64,000 bases of DNA, from contig NZ_CP109149.1 in NCBI RefSeq assembly GCF_035920345.1, positions 4,402,001 through 4,466,000 of the forward strand. The letters run 5' to 3'. A program made the translations under genes and the position numbers. The notes beneath the pieces are model-generated. The model was given only the letters and a program-made list of their open reading frames with translations. It was not told the origin of the DNA and did no database searches. The DNA is from Nocardia vinacea. Its GTDB lineage: Bacteria > Actinomycetota > Actinomycetes > Mycobacteriales > Mycobacteriaceae. Shown here in pieces: positions 1 to 9,413 of the stretch (positions within the stretch are counted from its first letter, which is position 1; each line of letters begins with the position of its first letter).

Positions 1-170
1 CGGCCTACGCCAAGATCCAGCGCTACAAACTGGAGCACTGGGCCGACCCGCGCCAACAGGGCGTCAACGAGATCAACCACAATGATGGCGGTCGCGGCGT
101 CTACTTCCTCGACCCCAACGGCCACTTCTTGGAGCTGATCACCGTCCCGTACGGCGGTTGGCCGACGTAG
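1..170 (+). CDS. VOC/glyoxalase-like protein, C-terminal fragment
   Basis: The reading frame runs in from the left edge (first full codon at 3) and ends with TAG at 168-170. The visible C-terminus contains DPNGHFLELIT, the usual last strand of vicinal-oxygen-chelate (glyoxalase/bleomycin-resistance/dioxygenase) proteins; the Glu is normally a metal ligand. The substrate cannot be told from this fragment, and the start lies outside the window. Confidence 0.8.
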   Translation, partial: AYAKIQRYKLEHWADPRQQGVNEINHNDGGRGVYFLDPNGHFLELITVPYGGWPT

Positions 171-260
171 TGCACACCGTCGGGGCAGCCGCCAACCGCA
201 GCTGCCCCGACGGTTGGTTCGTGAAGCCCCACTGGCCTGCTCGCGCGGGTCGGCTGAGCG

Positions 261-1664
261 TCACACCGCGGCGGTCGGCGGCCAGGGATTGGGTTTGACG
301 CTGCTCGGTTTGCGGGTCGGCGCGTCATCCCAATCGAAGTGGTTGCCCACCCAGGCCTTCGGGCGATCGAAGTGGATTTCCTGGGCGGCGAAACGGGTGC
401 CGATAAAGGAGATGTCGCCGAAGAAGTCGCCTTCGGTGAAATCGACTATGCGCCCGCCGAGCACTGTCCGCAGGAACCTGACGCCACCGTGGAACTCGGC
501 CCGCGCGAAGTCCGTTTCGCGGGTGCCTCTGTTTCGTAGTCGATTCGACGCACCTACTCTGGCCTCGTCGAAGGCCGTGAGCGTGGCGTAGAACTGCGCG
601 CCTCTGAATGTGACACGGGCACTCACGAATTCGGCGCGATCGAAGGCGATGTGGTCACCATCGAAGGCGGCACGCTCGAACGAGGTCAGCTCCGCCCGGA
701 ACTTCGCGTCCTGGAACGAGGTTCGCGTGCCGAGGAAGCGGGCGCCGCTGCAGTTGGTGCGCGGGCCTTGGAAGCAAGCGCTCTCGAACGACACCGAACC
801 TTCGAATGTGACATCGGCGAAGGTGGTGCCGTTACCTGCCTGTTCGCGCTTTTCGATGCGGCTGGTATCGAACTTCGCGTGGTCGAACAGCGCAGGGCCG
901 TCCCGGAACGTCGCACCGCGGAAGGTGACATGGTGGCCGTCGAAACGCACGCGCTCGAACGTCGTCGGCCCGATGAAGGTCGCCCCGGCGAACGACGTAT
1001 GCCGCCCCGAGAACACCGCGTCCCGGAAATCGACCTGCTCCAGCACCGCGCCGTTGAAGGTCAGGTTGCACGCGGACCACAGGATGTCCGCAGATGGTCT
1101 CAGGTGTTGGGCGATCACGCGGACGATGGCGCGACGCACCTCCCGATCGTTCTGCCGGAACTGGTAGACCCGCTCGACTTTGATCCCGGCTTCGTCCGCC
1201 GATTCGGCCCGCGAGACAAGATGATTCGCGCCATCGGCCGGTTCGTACGGCAGCTGCAGATATCCGCACAGCACATCGATGCACTGCTGTCTTCGACTCG
1301 GTGCAGAGAACTCATCGGCCACCCCCGCCATCGCATAGACCCCGGCAATCCGCACGGCCACATCCGCATCCCCCAACTGCCGCGCCGCCGCCCCGAACAA
1401 CTCCGCGAACCGCCCGCGCTCCAGATCCCGCTGGCGCCGATACGCCACCACCAGCGCGACCGCTCCGCCAACCCCGGCGGCCACCGACAGCGCGATCTTG
1501 GTGAGGTCCAACTGATTCGGCGTCTCGGCCTTCGCACCCAGCAACCACCACAACAACCACCAGGTCAGCCCGGCAATCACCAATCCACCGACAACCGCAC
1601 CCAACACCGCGAGCAACAGTGCCGCGCGGTGTAGTCGGTCGCCCAACCGCCCCCATCGCATCAC
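261..1664 (-). CDS. pentapeptide-repeat membrane protein
   Basis: A 467-residue protein. Two hydrophobic segments near residues 14-43 and 57-73 anchor it in the membrane. A conserved actinobacterial linker follows (RFAELFGAAARQLGD, then VRIAGVYAMAGVADE). From about residue 190 to 440 there are many five-residue repeats of the A(D/N)LXX/F type (for example SFAGATFIGPTTFERVRF), which predict a right-handed quadrilateral beta-helix in the cytoplasm. Such proteins are common in Nocardia and Rhodococcus; some relatives mimic DNA (MfpA), but nothing here points to gyrase protection. Function unknown. It is convergent with the upstream VOC gene. Confidence 0.8.
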   Translation of the reverse strand: MMRWGRLGDRLHRAALLLAVLGAVVGGLVIAGLTWWLLWWLLGAKAETPNQLDLTKIALSVAAGVGGAVALVVAYRRQRDLERGRFAELFGAAARQLGDADVAVRIAGVYAMAGVADEFSAPSRRQQCIDVLCGYLQLPYEPADGANHLVSRAESADEAGIKVERVYQFRQNDREVRRAIVRVIAQHLRPSADILWSACNLTFNGAVLEQVDFRDAVFSGRHTSFAGATFIGPTTFERVRFDGHHVTFRGATFRDGPALFDHAKFDTSRIEKREQAGNGTTFADVTFEGSVSFESACFQGPRTNCSGARFLGTRTSFQDAKFRAELTSFERAAFDGDHIAFDRAEFVSARVTFRGAQFYATLTAFDEARVGASNRLRNRGTRETDFARAEFHGGVRFLRTVLGGRIVDFTEGDFFGDISFIGTRFAAQEIHFDRPKAWVGNHFDWDDAPTRKPSSVKPNPWPPTAAV

Positions 1665-1710
1665 CGCATGGTAGCCGGATCGTCGCTCACCGACTACCCG
1701 GCCAGATCAG

Positions 1711-2934
1711 CTACCCCTGCGCCCCTTGCGTTTTCGCTTCCTGATTCCGACGCAACCCCAACCCCGCCGCCACCAGACAGGCGAGTGCGACCGCACCGAC
1801 GAACCATGGGAACACTTCGCTCAGCCCCCATTCGGTGGCCGCCCAGCCGGCGAGGATGGTCGGCAGCGCCATGGCGGTGTAGGCGAGCAGGTAGTACGCC
1901 GACATGGTCTCGCCGCGCTTGTGTTGCGGCACAACCTCGGACAGATGCCGCAGCGAACCACCGAAGCCGAGTCCGAAGGTCGCGCCGAGCAATACTCCGG
2001 CCAGCAGCACCACTACCCAGTTGCCGGTGTGCAATGCGGGCACGGTGAGCACCAACGCCACCGCCATGCCGGTATCGCCGCCGATTGCCGCGCGCCGCGC
2101 CGGAATTCCGGTCGCGAACAGCTGAGCCGTGGCGCCGGCCACCGCGGTCGACGCGACGACCGCGCCACCGAAGACCAGATTGTGGATGCCGGTCTCCGCC
2201 GAAGCGAGCGACGGATACAGCGACAGCAGCACGCCCAGCACCGACCAGGCCGCCATCACACCCAGCGCGGAGAACCAGAAGTCACCGCGAATCTCCTGCG
2301 GCACCGCTGGTTTCGCGATCGTGATGCGTCCGGCGATCCGAGCGGTATGCGGTTCCCGCAATGCGATGACACCGACGCCGATGAGCAGGCACACCACCGT
2401 GATGACGACATACGGCATGCGCAGCGGATGCGGCGCGTACTGCGCCAGCAATGCCGAACCCAGAATCGCCACGGCCATACCCACATTGAAGGCAACGCCA
2501 CTGAGCTGACCGGACCGCGCACCATGTTTCGGCCGCAGATCCAGCAGTGCCGCGGCACCGGCGACCACCGTCGAGCCGACCGCCAGCCCGTGCAGCGCCC
2601 GCGCAACCAACAGCATCGCGACATTGTCGGCCAACAGGAACACCACCAGCCCGATGATCATGGTGGCAAATGCGCCGAGCAGCACCGGCTTGCGACCGAC
2701 CACGTCAGAGATGCGACCGGAGACCAGCACCGCGGCCAGCGCCGCGAATGCGTATACCGCGAAGACGAAGGTCGTCGTGAGCGGCGTGAAATGCCATTCC
2801 TTCTGATACATGCCGTACAGCGGCGCGGGCACCCCGGACACGCCGAGCGCCACCCCACTCGCCGCCAGAATCAGCGCGTAGGCCCAGCGCTGAGAGGTCT
2901 GCTGGTCGGCCGCCACCGTCATTGTCGCTGCCAT
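1711..2934 (-). CDS. MFS transporter
   Basis: A 407-residue major facilitator protein with about 12 hydrophobic segments and a motif A-like loop after the second one (GRISDVVGRKPVLL). The frame stays open up to 2976, but I place the start at the ATG at 2934 (MAATMTVAADQQ), because the longer form would run through the operator at 2954-2971. It is divergent from the ArsR gene at 3026, so the regulator very likely represses it. It resembles drug or small-metabolite exporters; the substrate is unknown. Confidence 0.85.
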   Translation of the reverse strand: MAATMTVAADQQTSQRWAYALILAASGVALGVSGVPAPLYGMYQKEWHFTPLTTTFVFAVYAFAALAAVLVSGRISDVVGRKPVLLGAFATMIIGLVVFLLADNVAMLLVARALHGLAVGSTVVAGAAALLDLRPKHGARSGQLSGVAFNVGMAVAILGSALLAQYAPHPLRMPYVVITVVCLLIGVGVIALREPHTARIAGRITIAKPAVPQEIRGDFWFSALGVMAAWSVLGVLLSLYPSLASAETGIHNLVFGGAVVASTAVAGATAQLFATGIPARRAAIGGDTGMAVALVLTVPALHTGNWVVVLLAGVLLGATFGLGFGGSLRHLSEVVPQHKRGETMSAYYLLAYTAMALPTILAGWAATEWGLSEVFPWFVGAVALACLVAAGLGLRRNQEAKTQGAQG

Positions 2935-2953
2935 CGGAACCCCGATCAGGTAA

Positions 2954-3009
2954 GTTTGATGATGATCGAACTTCAATAGACGATACAGCCGGTACGATGA
3001 CCATCAAAC
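2954..3009. promoter_or_regulatory. paired inverted operator for the ArsR/MFS divergon
   Basis: Two 18-bp half-sites face each other, 2954-2971 (GTTTGATGATGATCGAAC) and 2992-3009 (reverse complement GTTTGATGGTCATCGTAC). They match at 15 of 18 positions, including the full GTTTGATG core. They lie between the divergent MFS and ArsR starts, where a repressor would block both promoters. The repressor assignment is inferred from position. Confidence 0.7.
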
Positions 3010-3025
3010 CACTGTGAGGTAGATC

Positions 3026-3355
3026 ATGACCGAAACTAAGGAATCGGCCACCGAGGCGCCGCCGGTCGCCTCGTTACCCGCCGTGCTCGGCGCCCTGCAG
3101 GATCCGGTGCGGCTGGAGATGGTGCGTCGGCTCAGCAATGCGGGCACCGCGGTGCGTTGCGGTGCGCTCTATGAGGTGATCAACAAGTCGACCGCCACCC
3201 ATCACTTCAAGATTCTGCGCGAAGCCGGTGTCATCGAGCGACTGATTATCGACGGGCAGACCTGCCAGCGCCTGCGCTCCGAGGACCTCGATAATGCCCT
3301 GCCCGGCCTGCTGCCCTCGATCATCGAGGCGGCGAACCGCGCCCAGAGCGCCTGA
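3026..3355 (+). CDS. ArsR-family winged-helix regulator
   Basis: A 109-residue single-domain regulator. The segment ALQDPVRLEMVRRLSNA followed by NKSTATHHFKILREAGVIE is the ArsR-type helix-turn-helix and wing. No CXC metal-binding motif is present in the recognition helix (a single Cys occurs in VRCGALYEV), so a small organic ligand is more likely than arsenic or another metal. The next gene (TPR protein) ends convergently one base away at 3357. Confidence 0.85.
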   Translation: MTETKESATEAPPVASLPAVLGALQDPVRLEMVRRLSNAGTAVRCGALYEVINKSTATHHFKILREAGVIERLIIDGQTCQRLRSEDLDNALPGLLPSIIEAANRAQSA

Positions 3356-3356
3356 G

Positions 3357-4856
3357 TCAACCCGCGGGTGTCGGCAGCACCGACGGCGTGAAATGGAACG
3401 TCGGAATTGGCGGCGGCGTGAAGTGGAAGGTCGGAACGGTCGGCGGTGATTTCGGGGCCGTCGGCACCGGAGTTCGCTCATCGCTGTGGAAGGTCTGCGT
3501 CTCGGTCTGCTGCAAACCCCACCAGATCGCGAGCGCCGTCAACGCCGCGACCAACAGCACGCCCCCGACATACGCGTCGAACATCCGCCACCGGTACTCC
3601 AGCGCCTGCACCAGCAGAATCTCGAGTAGCAATGTCACAACCACAATGCCGACGATCGTGACGAACACCCCGAACGCCGCGGGCTGACGAGCCCAATGCC
3701 GTAGCGCGGCAAGCATTCCGACGAGCAGCAGCCCGCCACCGATCACGATGATCACGCTCAGCAGCGCGAACTCCTCCCCCGCACTGCGATCCGACTCGCC
3801 GTCGCGCCGCACGACCCACGCACCGAACAGCAGCAGATGCGCCAGCGCGGCACCCACCACCCCGACCAGCACCACGACGTACCCGCCGCGCACATCCTCG
3901 GCCGACCAATCCGATCGGAATACCAGCGCACCGATATCGACGACGAAACTCGAGAGCAGCCCGATCGCCAACGCCGACAACGCTTCCGGCCGCCGCAGCA
4001 GCCGCTTGCGCATATATCCCTGCGGCAGCTGACTACTCAGCTTCCGGAACACGCCGAACCATGCACCGAGGACACCCACGAACAGCGCCGGTGTCAGCAC
4101 CCGCATGCCACCCGTGGGAATCCACATCGACAGGGAGACCACGGCGGCCGCGAAGAACCACACCCAAGCGGCCAGCCTGATCAGCGCCCGCCACATGATT
4201 TCGGCGAGCAGCCGACGTGCACCCGCATTGCCCGGATTCGAGCCGAGCAGTCCACGCAGCGTCGCGACCGCCTTATCCCTGGTCGCGATGTTCTCGAAGT
4301 CCAGCCGCGCGCGGGTCTGCAGCAGTTCGGCATGCGCCGGGTCCTCGGCGAGACCGGCCTCGACGTGGCGTCGGGCCGCATCCGAATCATGTAGTCGCCG
4401 ATAGGTTTCCGCCGCGTGGGCGTGTGTACCCGCATGTGCGGGGGCGAGTTGCGTCGCCCGTTCGAGAGCATCGCGGGCTTCGGCTCGCGGTTTATCGGAG
4501 GTCGCCGCATCGGCGATGACCCGAGCCAGCACCAGCAGGGCGGCGACATTGTCGGGCGCCAACCGGGTCGCCATGCGGGCGTGCCGTTGCGCGTCATCGC
4601 GCATGCTGTAGGCGTCGTAGGCCAGGGCCGCGGTCAGATACGCGTCGATGCGCGCCGGATCGGCGGCGATCGCCGCGGTCGCATAGCGCAGCGCCTCGTC
4701 CGTCTGATCGAGTCGATAAGCGATGTCGGCCATGCGTTCCAGCAACACCGGATCGTCCGGTTGCTCGACCAGGGCCTCGCCGATGATCCGGCGCGCCTCG
4801 TCGAGCCGTCCGAGTTCGACCGCCACCTCGGCACGCCCCAGCGCCGATCCCGTCAT
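3357..4856 (-). CDS. TPR-repeat integral membrane protein
   Basis: A 499-residue protein. Residues 1 to about 225 are tetratricopeptide repeats (RAEVAVELGRLDEARRIIGEAL, then PVLLERMADIAYRLDQTDEALRYATAAI and more). About six membrane segments follow (from near residue 230 to 465). A Pro/Thr-rich tail carries PTFHFTP twice. The start is the ATG at 4856 (MTGSALGRAEV); the open frame continues upstream but has no TPR character there. It probably presents a cytoplasmic protein-docking domain at the membrane. No specific function recognised. Confidence 0.75.
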   Translation of the reverse strand: MTGSALGRAEVAVELGRLDEARRIIGEALVEQPDDPVLLERMADIAYRLDQTDEALRYATAAIAADPARIDAYLTAALAYDAYSMRDDAQRHARMATRLAPDNVAALLVLARVIADAATSDKPRAEARDALERATQLAPAHAGTHAHAAETYRRLHDSDAARRHVEAGLAEDPAHAELLQTRARLDFENIATRDKAVATLRGLLGSNPGNAGARRLLAEIMWRALIRLAAWVWFFAAAVVSLSMWIPTGGMRVLTPALFVGVLGAWFGVFRKLSSQLPQGYMRKRLLRRPEALSALAIGLLSSFVVDIGALVFRSDWSAEDVRGGYVVVLVGVVGAALAHLLLFGAWVVRRDGESDRSAGEEFALLSVIIVIGGGLLLVGMLAALRHWARQPAAFGVFVTIVGIVVVTLLLEILLVQALEYRWRMFDAYVGGVLLVAALTALAIWWGLQQTETQTFHSDERTPVPTAPKSPPTVPTFHFTPPPIPTFHFTPSVLPTPAG

Positions 4857-4917
4857 ATCCACCCCCGATCGGATCGGTGGCCGGCGCGAATCGCACCGGC
4901 CACCATGTTGCTCTACC

Positions 4918-6297
4918 TCAGGCCTCGACCAATCGCCGCACCGCGGCGGGCAAGTCCCGGGTGCGCCGGTACGGTCCGGCCACCGAGGCCGCGAACGGTC
5001 GCGCCAGCAGGGTGCGGGCGATCGCGGACACCTCATCGGTGGTCACCGCATCGATGCGCGCCAACGTCTCCGAGACGCTGCGGTGGTTGCCGTAACTCAG
5101 TTCGCTGCGACCGATCCGGTTCATCCGCGAGGCCGAATCCTCCAGGCCGAGCACCAGTCCGCCACGCAACGAACCCTTGGCGCGCGCGCATTCCGCATCG
5201 GTAATGCCATTGGCGGCAATCTCTTCCAGCACTCCGCTCGCCAGTGTCGAGACCTTGCCGAGGTTTTCCGGCTGGCAGCCGATGTACACCGAGAACGCGC
5301 CGGTATCGGCGAAGGTGTCGACACTGGAATACACCGAATACGCCAGCCCGCGTTCCTCCCGAATGCGTTGGAACAGCCGCGAACTCAGGCCACCGCCGAC
5401 CACGGTATTGAGCACCGACAGCGGCCAGCGCCGCTCCCCCTCGTGCCGCCCGAAGGCGCGCACGCCGAAGACCAGATGTGCCTGTTCGCTGTCGCGATGG
5501 CACCAGTTCAGCTCCGGTGCGCTGTGCGGCCGGAAGCGGCCCTCGCGACGGCGGGCCGGCTCGGCGGTCGGGTCGAGCCGGGGCCCGAATGCGCGATGCA
5601 CCAATTCCACGGTGTGGTCGTGCTCCACATTGCCCGCGACCGCGACGACCATCCGGTCCGGCCGGTAGCGCCGCAGATGGAAGCCGCGCAACTGCGCGGC
5701 ATTCATCGCCTCGATGGTTTCGATGGAGCCGATCACCGGCCGCCCGATCGGATGATCACCGAAGAGCGCGGACAGGAATGCGTCGCCGACCAGATCCTCC
5801 GGATCGTCGTCGCGCATGGCGATCTCCTCGAGCACCACCTGCCGCTCGACATCCACATCCTCGGCCCGGCACAGGCCGTTGAGTACGACATCGGAGACCA
5901 TATCGACGGCCAGCGGTAGATCCTCGTCGAGGACGTGGGCGTAGTAGCAGGTCTGCTCTTTCGCGGTGAACGCGTTGAGCTCGCCGCCGACCGCGTCCAT
6001 CGCCTGCGCGATGTCCAGCGCCGAACGCGTCGGAGTCGCCTTGAACAGCAGGTGTTCCAGGAAATGCGCGGCACCCGCGACGGTCGGTCCCTCGTCGCGC
6101 GAGCCGACCCCCACCCAGACCCCGATCGATGCCGAACGCACGCCTGGCACATGTTCGGTGACCACGCGCAGCCCGCCGGGTAGTACGGTGCGCCGTACCC
6201 CCGCGTCGGTGCCCCGCATCTGGTCCATCCGCAGCTCCAGAGACGAACCCCCCTGCTCGTCGCGGAGCAGAGGGGTTGTCGTCTTCTTCTTCGTCAC
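4918..6297 (-). CDS. M16 family zinc metallopeptidase (PepR-type)
   Basis: A 459-residue processing-peptidase-like protein. The inverted zinc motif HxxEH is visible as HFLEH near residue 82, with the supporting Glu expected in the ELNAFTAKEQTCYY stretch. The C-terminal M16 domain (EERGLAYSVYSSVDTFADTG) completes the fold. It corresponds to M. tuberculosis Rv2782c, which also follows gpsI. Here it starts only 11 bp after the pnp stop codon, so the two are probably cotranscribed. It is predicted to be cytoplasmic, with no signal peptide; the physiological substrate is not known. Confidence 0.9.
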   Translation of the reverse strand: MTKKKTTTPLLRDEQGGSSLELRMDQMRGTDAGVRRTVLPGGLRVVTEHVPGVRSASIGVWVGVGSRDEGPTVAGAAHFLEHLLFKATPTRSALDIAQAMDAVGGELNAFTAKEQTCYYAHVLDEDLPLAVDMVSDVVLNGLCRAEDVDVERQVVLEEIAMRDDDPEDLVGDAFLSALFGDHPIGRPVIGSIETIEAMNAAQLRGFHLRRYRPDRMVVAVAGNVEHDHTVELVHRAFGPRLDPTAEPARRREGRFRPHSAPELNWCHRDSEQAHLVFGVRAFGRHEGERRWPLSVLNTVVGGGLSSRLFQRIREERGLAYSVYSSVDTFADTGAFSVYIGCQPENLGKVSTLASGVLEEIAANGITDAECARAKGSLRGGLVLGLEDSASRMNRIGRSELSYGNHRSVSETLARIDAVTTDEVSAIARTLLARPFAASVAGPYRRTRDLPAAVRRLVEA

Positions 6298-6308
6298 AGA
6301 GACAAGTA

Positions 6309-8582
6309 CTACTCGGTCTCCGCCTGGCCCGCATCAACGGATTCGGCGGCCTCGGGCTCGTCGGCGCTCTCGTCTACCGGCACCAGCGAAATCTTGCCGC
6401 GGTTGTCGATATCGGCGATTTCCACGCGCAGCTTGTCGCCGACGTTCACCACGTCCTCGACCTTGGCGACGCGCTTGCCGTTGCCCAGCTTGGAGATGTG
6501 CACCAAGCCGTCGCGACCGGGCAGCAGTGAGACGAACGCGCCGAAGGCGGTGGTCTTGACGACCGTGCCGAGGAAGCGCTCGCCGACCTTCGGCAGCTGC
6601 GGGTTGGCGATGGCGTTGATCTGGTCGATCGCCGCCTGCGCCGCCGGGCCGTTGGTCGCACCGACGTAGACCGTGCCGTCGTCCTCGATGGAGATATTGG
6701 CGCCGGTCTCCTCGGTGATCTGGTTGATCACCTTGCCCTTCGGGCCGATGACCTCACCGATCTTGTCGACCGGGATCTTGATCGCGGTGACGCGCGGTGC
6801 GTACGGGCTCATCTCGTCCGGGGTGGCGATGGCCTCGGCCATGACCTCCAGGATGGTGGTGCGGGCATCGTGCGCCTGGCTCAGCGCACCGGCCAGCACC
6901 TGCGAGGGGATGCCGTCCAGCTTGGTGTCCAGCTGCAGCGCGGTGACGAAGTCCGGGGTGCCCGCGACCTTGAAGTCCATGTCACCGAAGGCATCCTCGG
7001 CGCCGAGGATGTCGGTGAGGGCCACGTAGCGGACCTCGTCCTCGCCCTTGTCGTTCTTGATGGTGTCCGACACCAGGCCCATGGCGATACCGGCGACCGG
7101 CGCCTTCAGCGGCACACCGGCGTTCAGCAGCGACAGGGTCGAGGCGCAGACCGAACCCATCGAGGTGGAACCGTTGGAGCTCAACGCTTCCGAGACCTGA
7201 CGGATGGCGTAGGGGAACTCCTCCTGGCTCGGGAGAACCGGGATGAGCGCCCGCTCGGCCAGCGCGCCGTGGCCGATCTCGCGACGCTTCGGCGAACCGA
7301 CGCGACCGGTCTCACCGGTGGAGAACGGCGGGAAGTTGTAGTGGTGCATGTAGCGCTTGGAGGTCTCCGGGCCGAGCGAGTCGACCTGCTGGGCCATCTT
7401 CACCATGTCGAGGGTGGTGACGCCCATGATCTGGGTCTCGCCACGCTCGAACAGCGCCGAGCCGTGGGCGCGCGGGATCACGGCGACCTCGGCGGACAGG
7501 GCACGGATATCGGCCAGCCCGCGACCATCGATGCGGAAGCCGTCGGACAGGATGCGCTGGCGCACCAGCTTTTTGGTGACCGAGCGGAACGCCGCGCCCA
7601 GTTCCTTCTCGCGACCGGTGAAGTCGTCGGCCAGCCGGTCCAACACGGCGAGCTTGATCTCGTCGATCTTCGCCTCGCGCTCCTGCTTGTCGGCGATGCT
7701 CAGCGCCTCGCCCAGCTCACGCTTGGCGGTGCCCTCGACGGCCTCGTAGACATCGGCCTCGTACGGCGGGAAGAGCGGGAACTCCTCGGTCGGTTTGGCC
7801 GCCAGCGCGGCCAGATCCTGCTGTGCCTTGCACAGGCGGGCGATGAACGGCTTGGCCGCCTCGAGGCCCTGCGCCACCACGGCCTCGGTCGGCGCCTGCG
7901 CGCCACCCTCGACCAGTGCGACGACCTTATCGGTGGCCTCGGCCTCGACCATCATGATGGCCACGTCACCGGATTCGACAACCCGGCCGGCGACGACCAT
8001 GTCGAAGACCGCGCCCTCGAGCTGCTCGACGGTCGGGAAGGCGACCCACTGGCCGTCGATCAGCGCGACGCGCACGCCGCCGACCGGACCGGAGAACGGC
8101 AGGCCCGAGATCTGGGTGGACGCGGATGCGGCGTTGATGGCCACGACGTCGTAGAGATCGTTCGGGTCCAGGCTCAGCACGGTGACCACGACCTGGATCT
8201 CATTGCGCAGGCCGTCGACGAAGGACGGCCGCAGTGGACGGTCGATCAGGCGACAGGTCAGGATCGCGTCGGTGGAGGGGCGGCCCTCGCGACGGAAGAA
8301 CGAACCCGGGATGCGACCCGCGGCGTACATGCGCTCTTCGACGTCGACCGTCAGCGGGAAGAAGTCGAACTGATCCTTGGGGTGCTTGCCCGCGGTGGTC
8401 GCGGACAGCAGCATGGTCTCGTCGTCCAGGTAGGCGACGACCGAACCGGCGGCCTGGCGGGCCAGACGGCCGGTCTCGAAGCGGACGGTGCGGGTTCCGT
8501 AGGTGCCGTTATCGATCAGCGCGACGGATTCGAACACACCGGGTTCGACCTCGATGGCCGAAGATGTAGTTGTTTCAGACAT
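6309..8582 (-). CDS. pnp: polynucleotide phosphorylase / guanosine pentaphosphate synthetase
   Basis: A 757-residue protein, the actinobacterial PNPase (GpsI) length. It has two RNase PH-like core domains ([21 protein letters not shown] in the first; [21 protein letters not shown] in the second), a KH domain with [10 protein letters not shown] near residue 607, and a C-terminal S1 domain ([28 protein letters not shown]) near residue 674. It degrades RNA 3' to 5' by phosphorolysis and adds 3' tails; the Streptomyces homologue was described as a pppGpp synthetase. The start MSETTTSS lies downstream of a strong leader hairpin at 8610-8640. Neighbours: rpsO upstream, M16 peptidase downstream. Confidence 0.97.
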   Translation of the reverse strand: MSETTTSSAIEVEPGVFESVALIDNGTYGTRTVRFETGRLARQAAGSVVAYLDDETMLLSATTAGKHPKDQFDFFPLTVDVEERMYAAGRIPGSFFRREGRPSTDAILTCRLIDRPLRPSFVDGLRNEIQVVVTVLSLDPNDLYDVVAINAASASTQISGLPFSGPVGGVRVALIDGQWVAFPTVEQLEGAVFDMVVAGRVVESGDVAIMMVEAEATDKVVALVEGGAQAPTEAVVAQGLEAAKPFIARLCKAQQDLAALAAKPTEEFPLFPPYEADVYEAVEGTAKRELGEALSIADKQEREAKIDEIKLAVLDRLADDFTGREKELGAAFRSVTKKLVRQRILSDGFRIDGRGLADIRALSAEVAVIPRAHGSALFERGETQIMGVTTLDMVKMAQQVDSLGPETSKRYMHHYNFPPFSTGETGRVGSPKRREIGHGALAERALIPVLPSQEEFPYAIRQVSEALSSNGSTSMGSVCASTLSLLNAGVPLKAPVAGIAMGLVSDTIKNDKGEDEVRYVALTDILGAEDAFGDMDFKVAGTPDFVTALQLDTKLDGIPSQVLAGALSQAHDARTTILEVMAEAIATPDEMSPYAPRVTAIKIPVDKIGEVIGPKGKVINQITEETGANISIEDDGTVYVGATNGPAAQAAIDQINAIANPQLPKVGERFLGTVVKTTAFGAFVSLLPGRDGLVHISKLGNGKRVAKVEDVVNVGDKLRVEIADIDNRGKISLVPVDESADEPEAAESVDAGQAETE

Positions 8583-8609
8583 TTTTCTGCTCTCAACCTC
8601 TCGTCTTCG

Positions 8610-8640
8610 CTGGATCGAGCGCCGGGTGGGCGCGATCCAG
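8610..8640 (-). promoter_or_regulatory. pnp leader hairpin
   Basis: The pnp 5' leader contains a 7-bp stem (CTGGATC/GATCCAG) and an inner 5-bp stem (GCGCC/GGCGC), separated by a GA bulge and closed by a 5-nt loop, 28 nt upstream of the start codon. In E. coli and Streptomyces the pnp leader folds into a double-stranded RNase III site used for autoregulation; this hairpin sits in the matching place. The role is inferred. Confidence 0.55.
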
Positions 8641-8878
8641 CTCTCGTCAGCCGTACCGGATACGGACGCGCGGCAACCCTCCTGGCTGCGACGCGCACAC
8701 CCGGCCGAATCCCCTTGGAAACGGCGACGCGGAGGCGGTCATCGATCGAAGCCCGCCGGCGACTGCTCGCCTGCCGGGAGGCCACTACCGAAGACCGACG
8801 CCACGCGGGCGGGTGCATACGGCTGTGCAATGTTGTCGTGCAAACGGGGTATGTGCACCCCTCATACACAAATAGCCA

Positions 8879-8903
8879 ACGGGGAGATTGTACGTCTCCC
8901 CGT
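8879..8903 (-). terminator. rpsO terminator
   Basis: A perfect 9-bp stem (ACGGGGAGA/TCTCCCCGT) with a 7-nt loop, about 115 bp after the rpsO stop. On the minus strand it is followed by a T-containing run (TTGGCTATTTGT). It would separate rpsO from pnp, or attenuate read-through. Confidence 0.7.
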
Positions 8904-9016
8904 CGGCTACCTGATCGACCGCCTCTGGTATGCAGCCTGTTGGGAGGATTCCCGCCCGACCCTGCCACCACGGAGCGAGTCTTACGAACACGCAGCGCCG
9001 CAGGCGCTGCAAGAAA

Positions 9017-9286
9017 TTACCTCCGCAGACCCAGGCGCTCGATCAGCGAACGGTAGCGGTGGATGTCCTTGTCGGCGAGGTACTTCGACAGGCGCTTGCG
9101 ACGACCGATCAGCGCCATCAGGCCGTGGCGGGTGTGGTGGTCGTGCTTGTGCTTCTTCAGGTGCTCGGTGATGTCGGCGATCCGCTTGGACAGCAGCGCG
9201 ATCTGCGCCTCCGGGGAACCGGTGTCCTTCTCGTGCACGCCGTACTCGGCGAGAATGGCCGACTTCTGCTCGGTGGTCAGCGCCAT
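9017..9286 (-). CDS. rpsO: 30S ribosomal protein S15
   Basis: 89 residues, the standard length. The family signature is evident ([41 protein letters not shown]). It binds 16S rRNA helices 20-22 early in 30S assembly. It lies upstream of pnp in the widely conserved rpsO-pnp order, and downstream of ribF. Confidence 0.98.
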   Translation of the reverse strand: MALTTEQKSAILAEYGVHEKDTGSPEAQIALLSKRIADITEHLKKHKHDHHTRHGLMALIGRRKRLSKYLADKDIHRYRSLIERLGLRR

Positions 9287-9413
9287 GGGGCATCCACTCC
9301 TATTTCTCAGTTCCGCGCTCGAGGATTCCGGTTACCCGGCCGGGCGCCACCGCGGACCGCAGCAAACCCGAGGAGCCACCTTACCCGACACCCCCGCGCC
9401 GAACCGAATCCGG

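Larger units (their letters stand above)
8583..9016. other. rpsO-pnp intergenic region
   Basis: 434 bp without a convincing gene. In M. tuberculosis this gap holds lppU, which is absent here. It contains the rpsO terminator hairpin (8879-8903), the pnp leader hairpin (8610-8640), and presumably a pnp promoter between them. I see no conserved small ORF with actinobacterial codon bias. Confidence 0.6.

Noticed and set aside
6870..9056. 728-codon open frame on the plus strand.
   Set aside because: Antisense to pnp, no recognisable motif.
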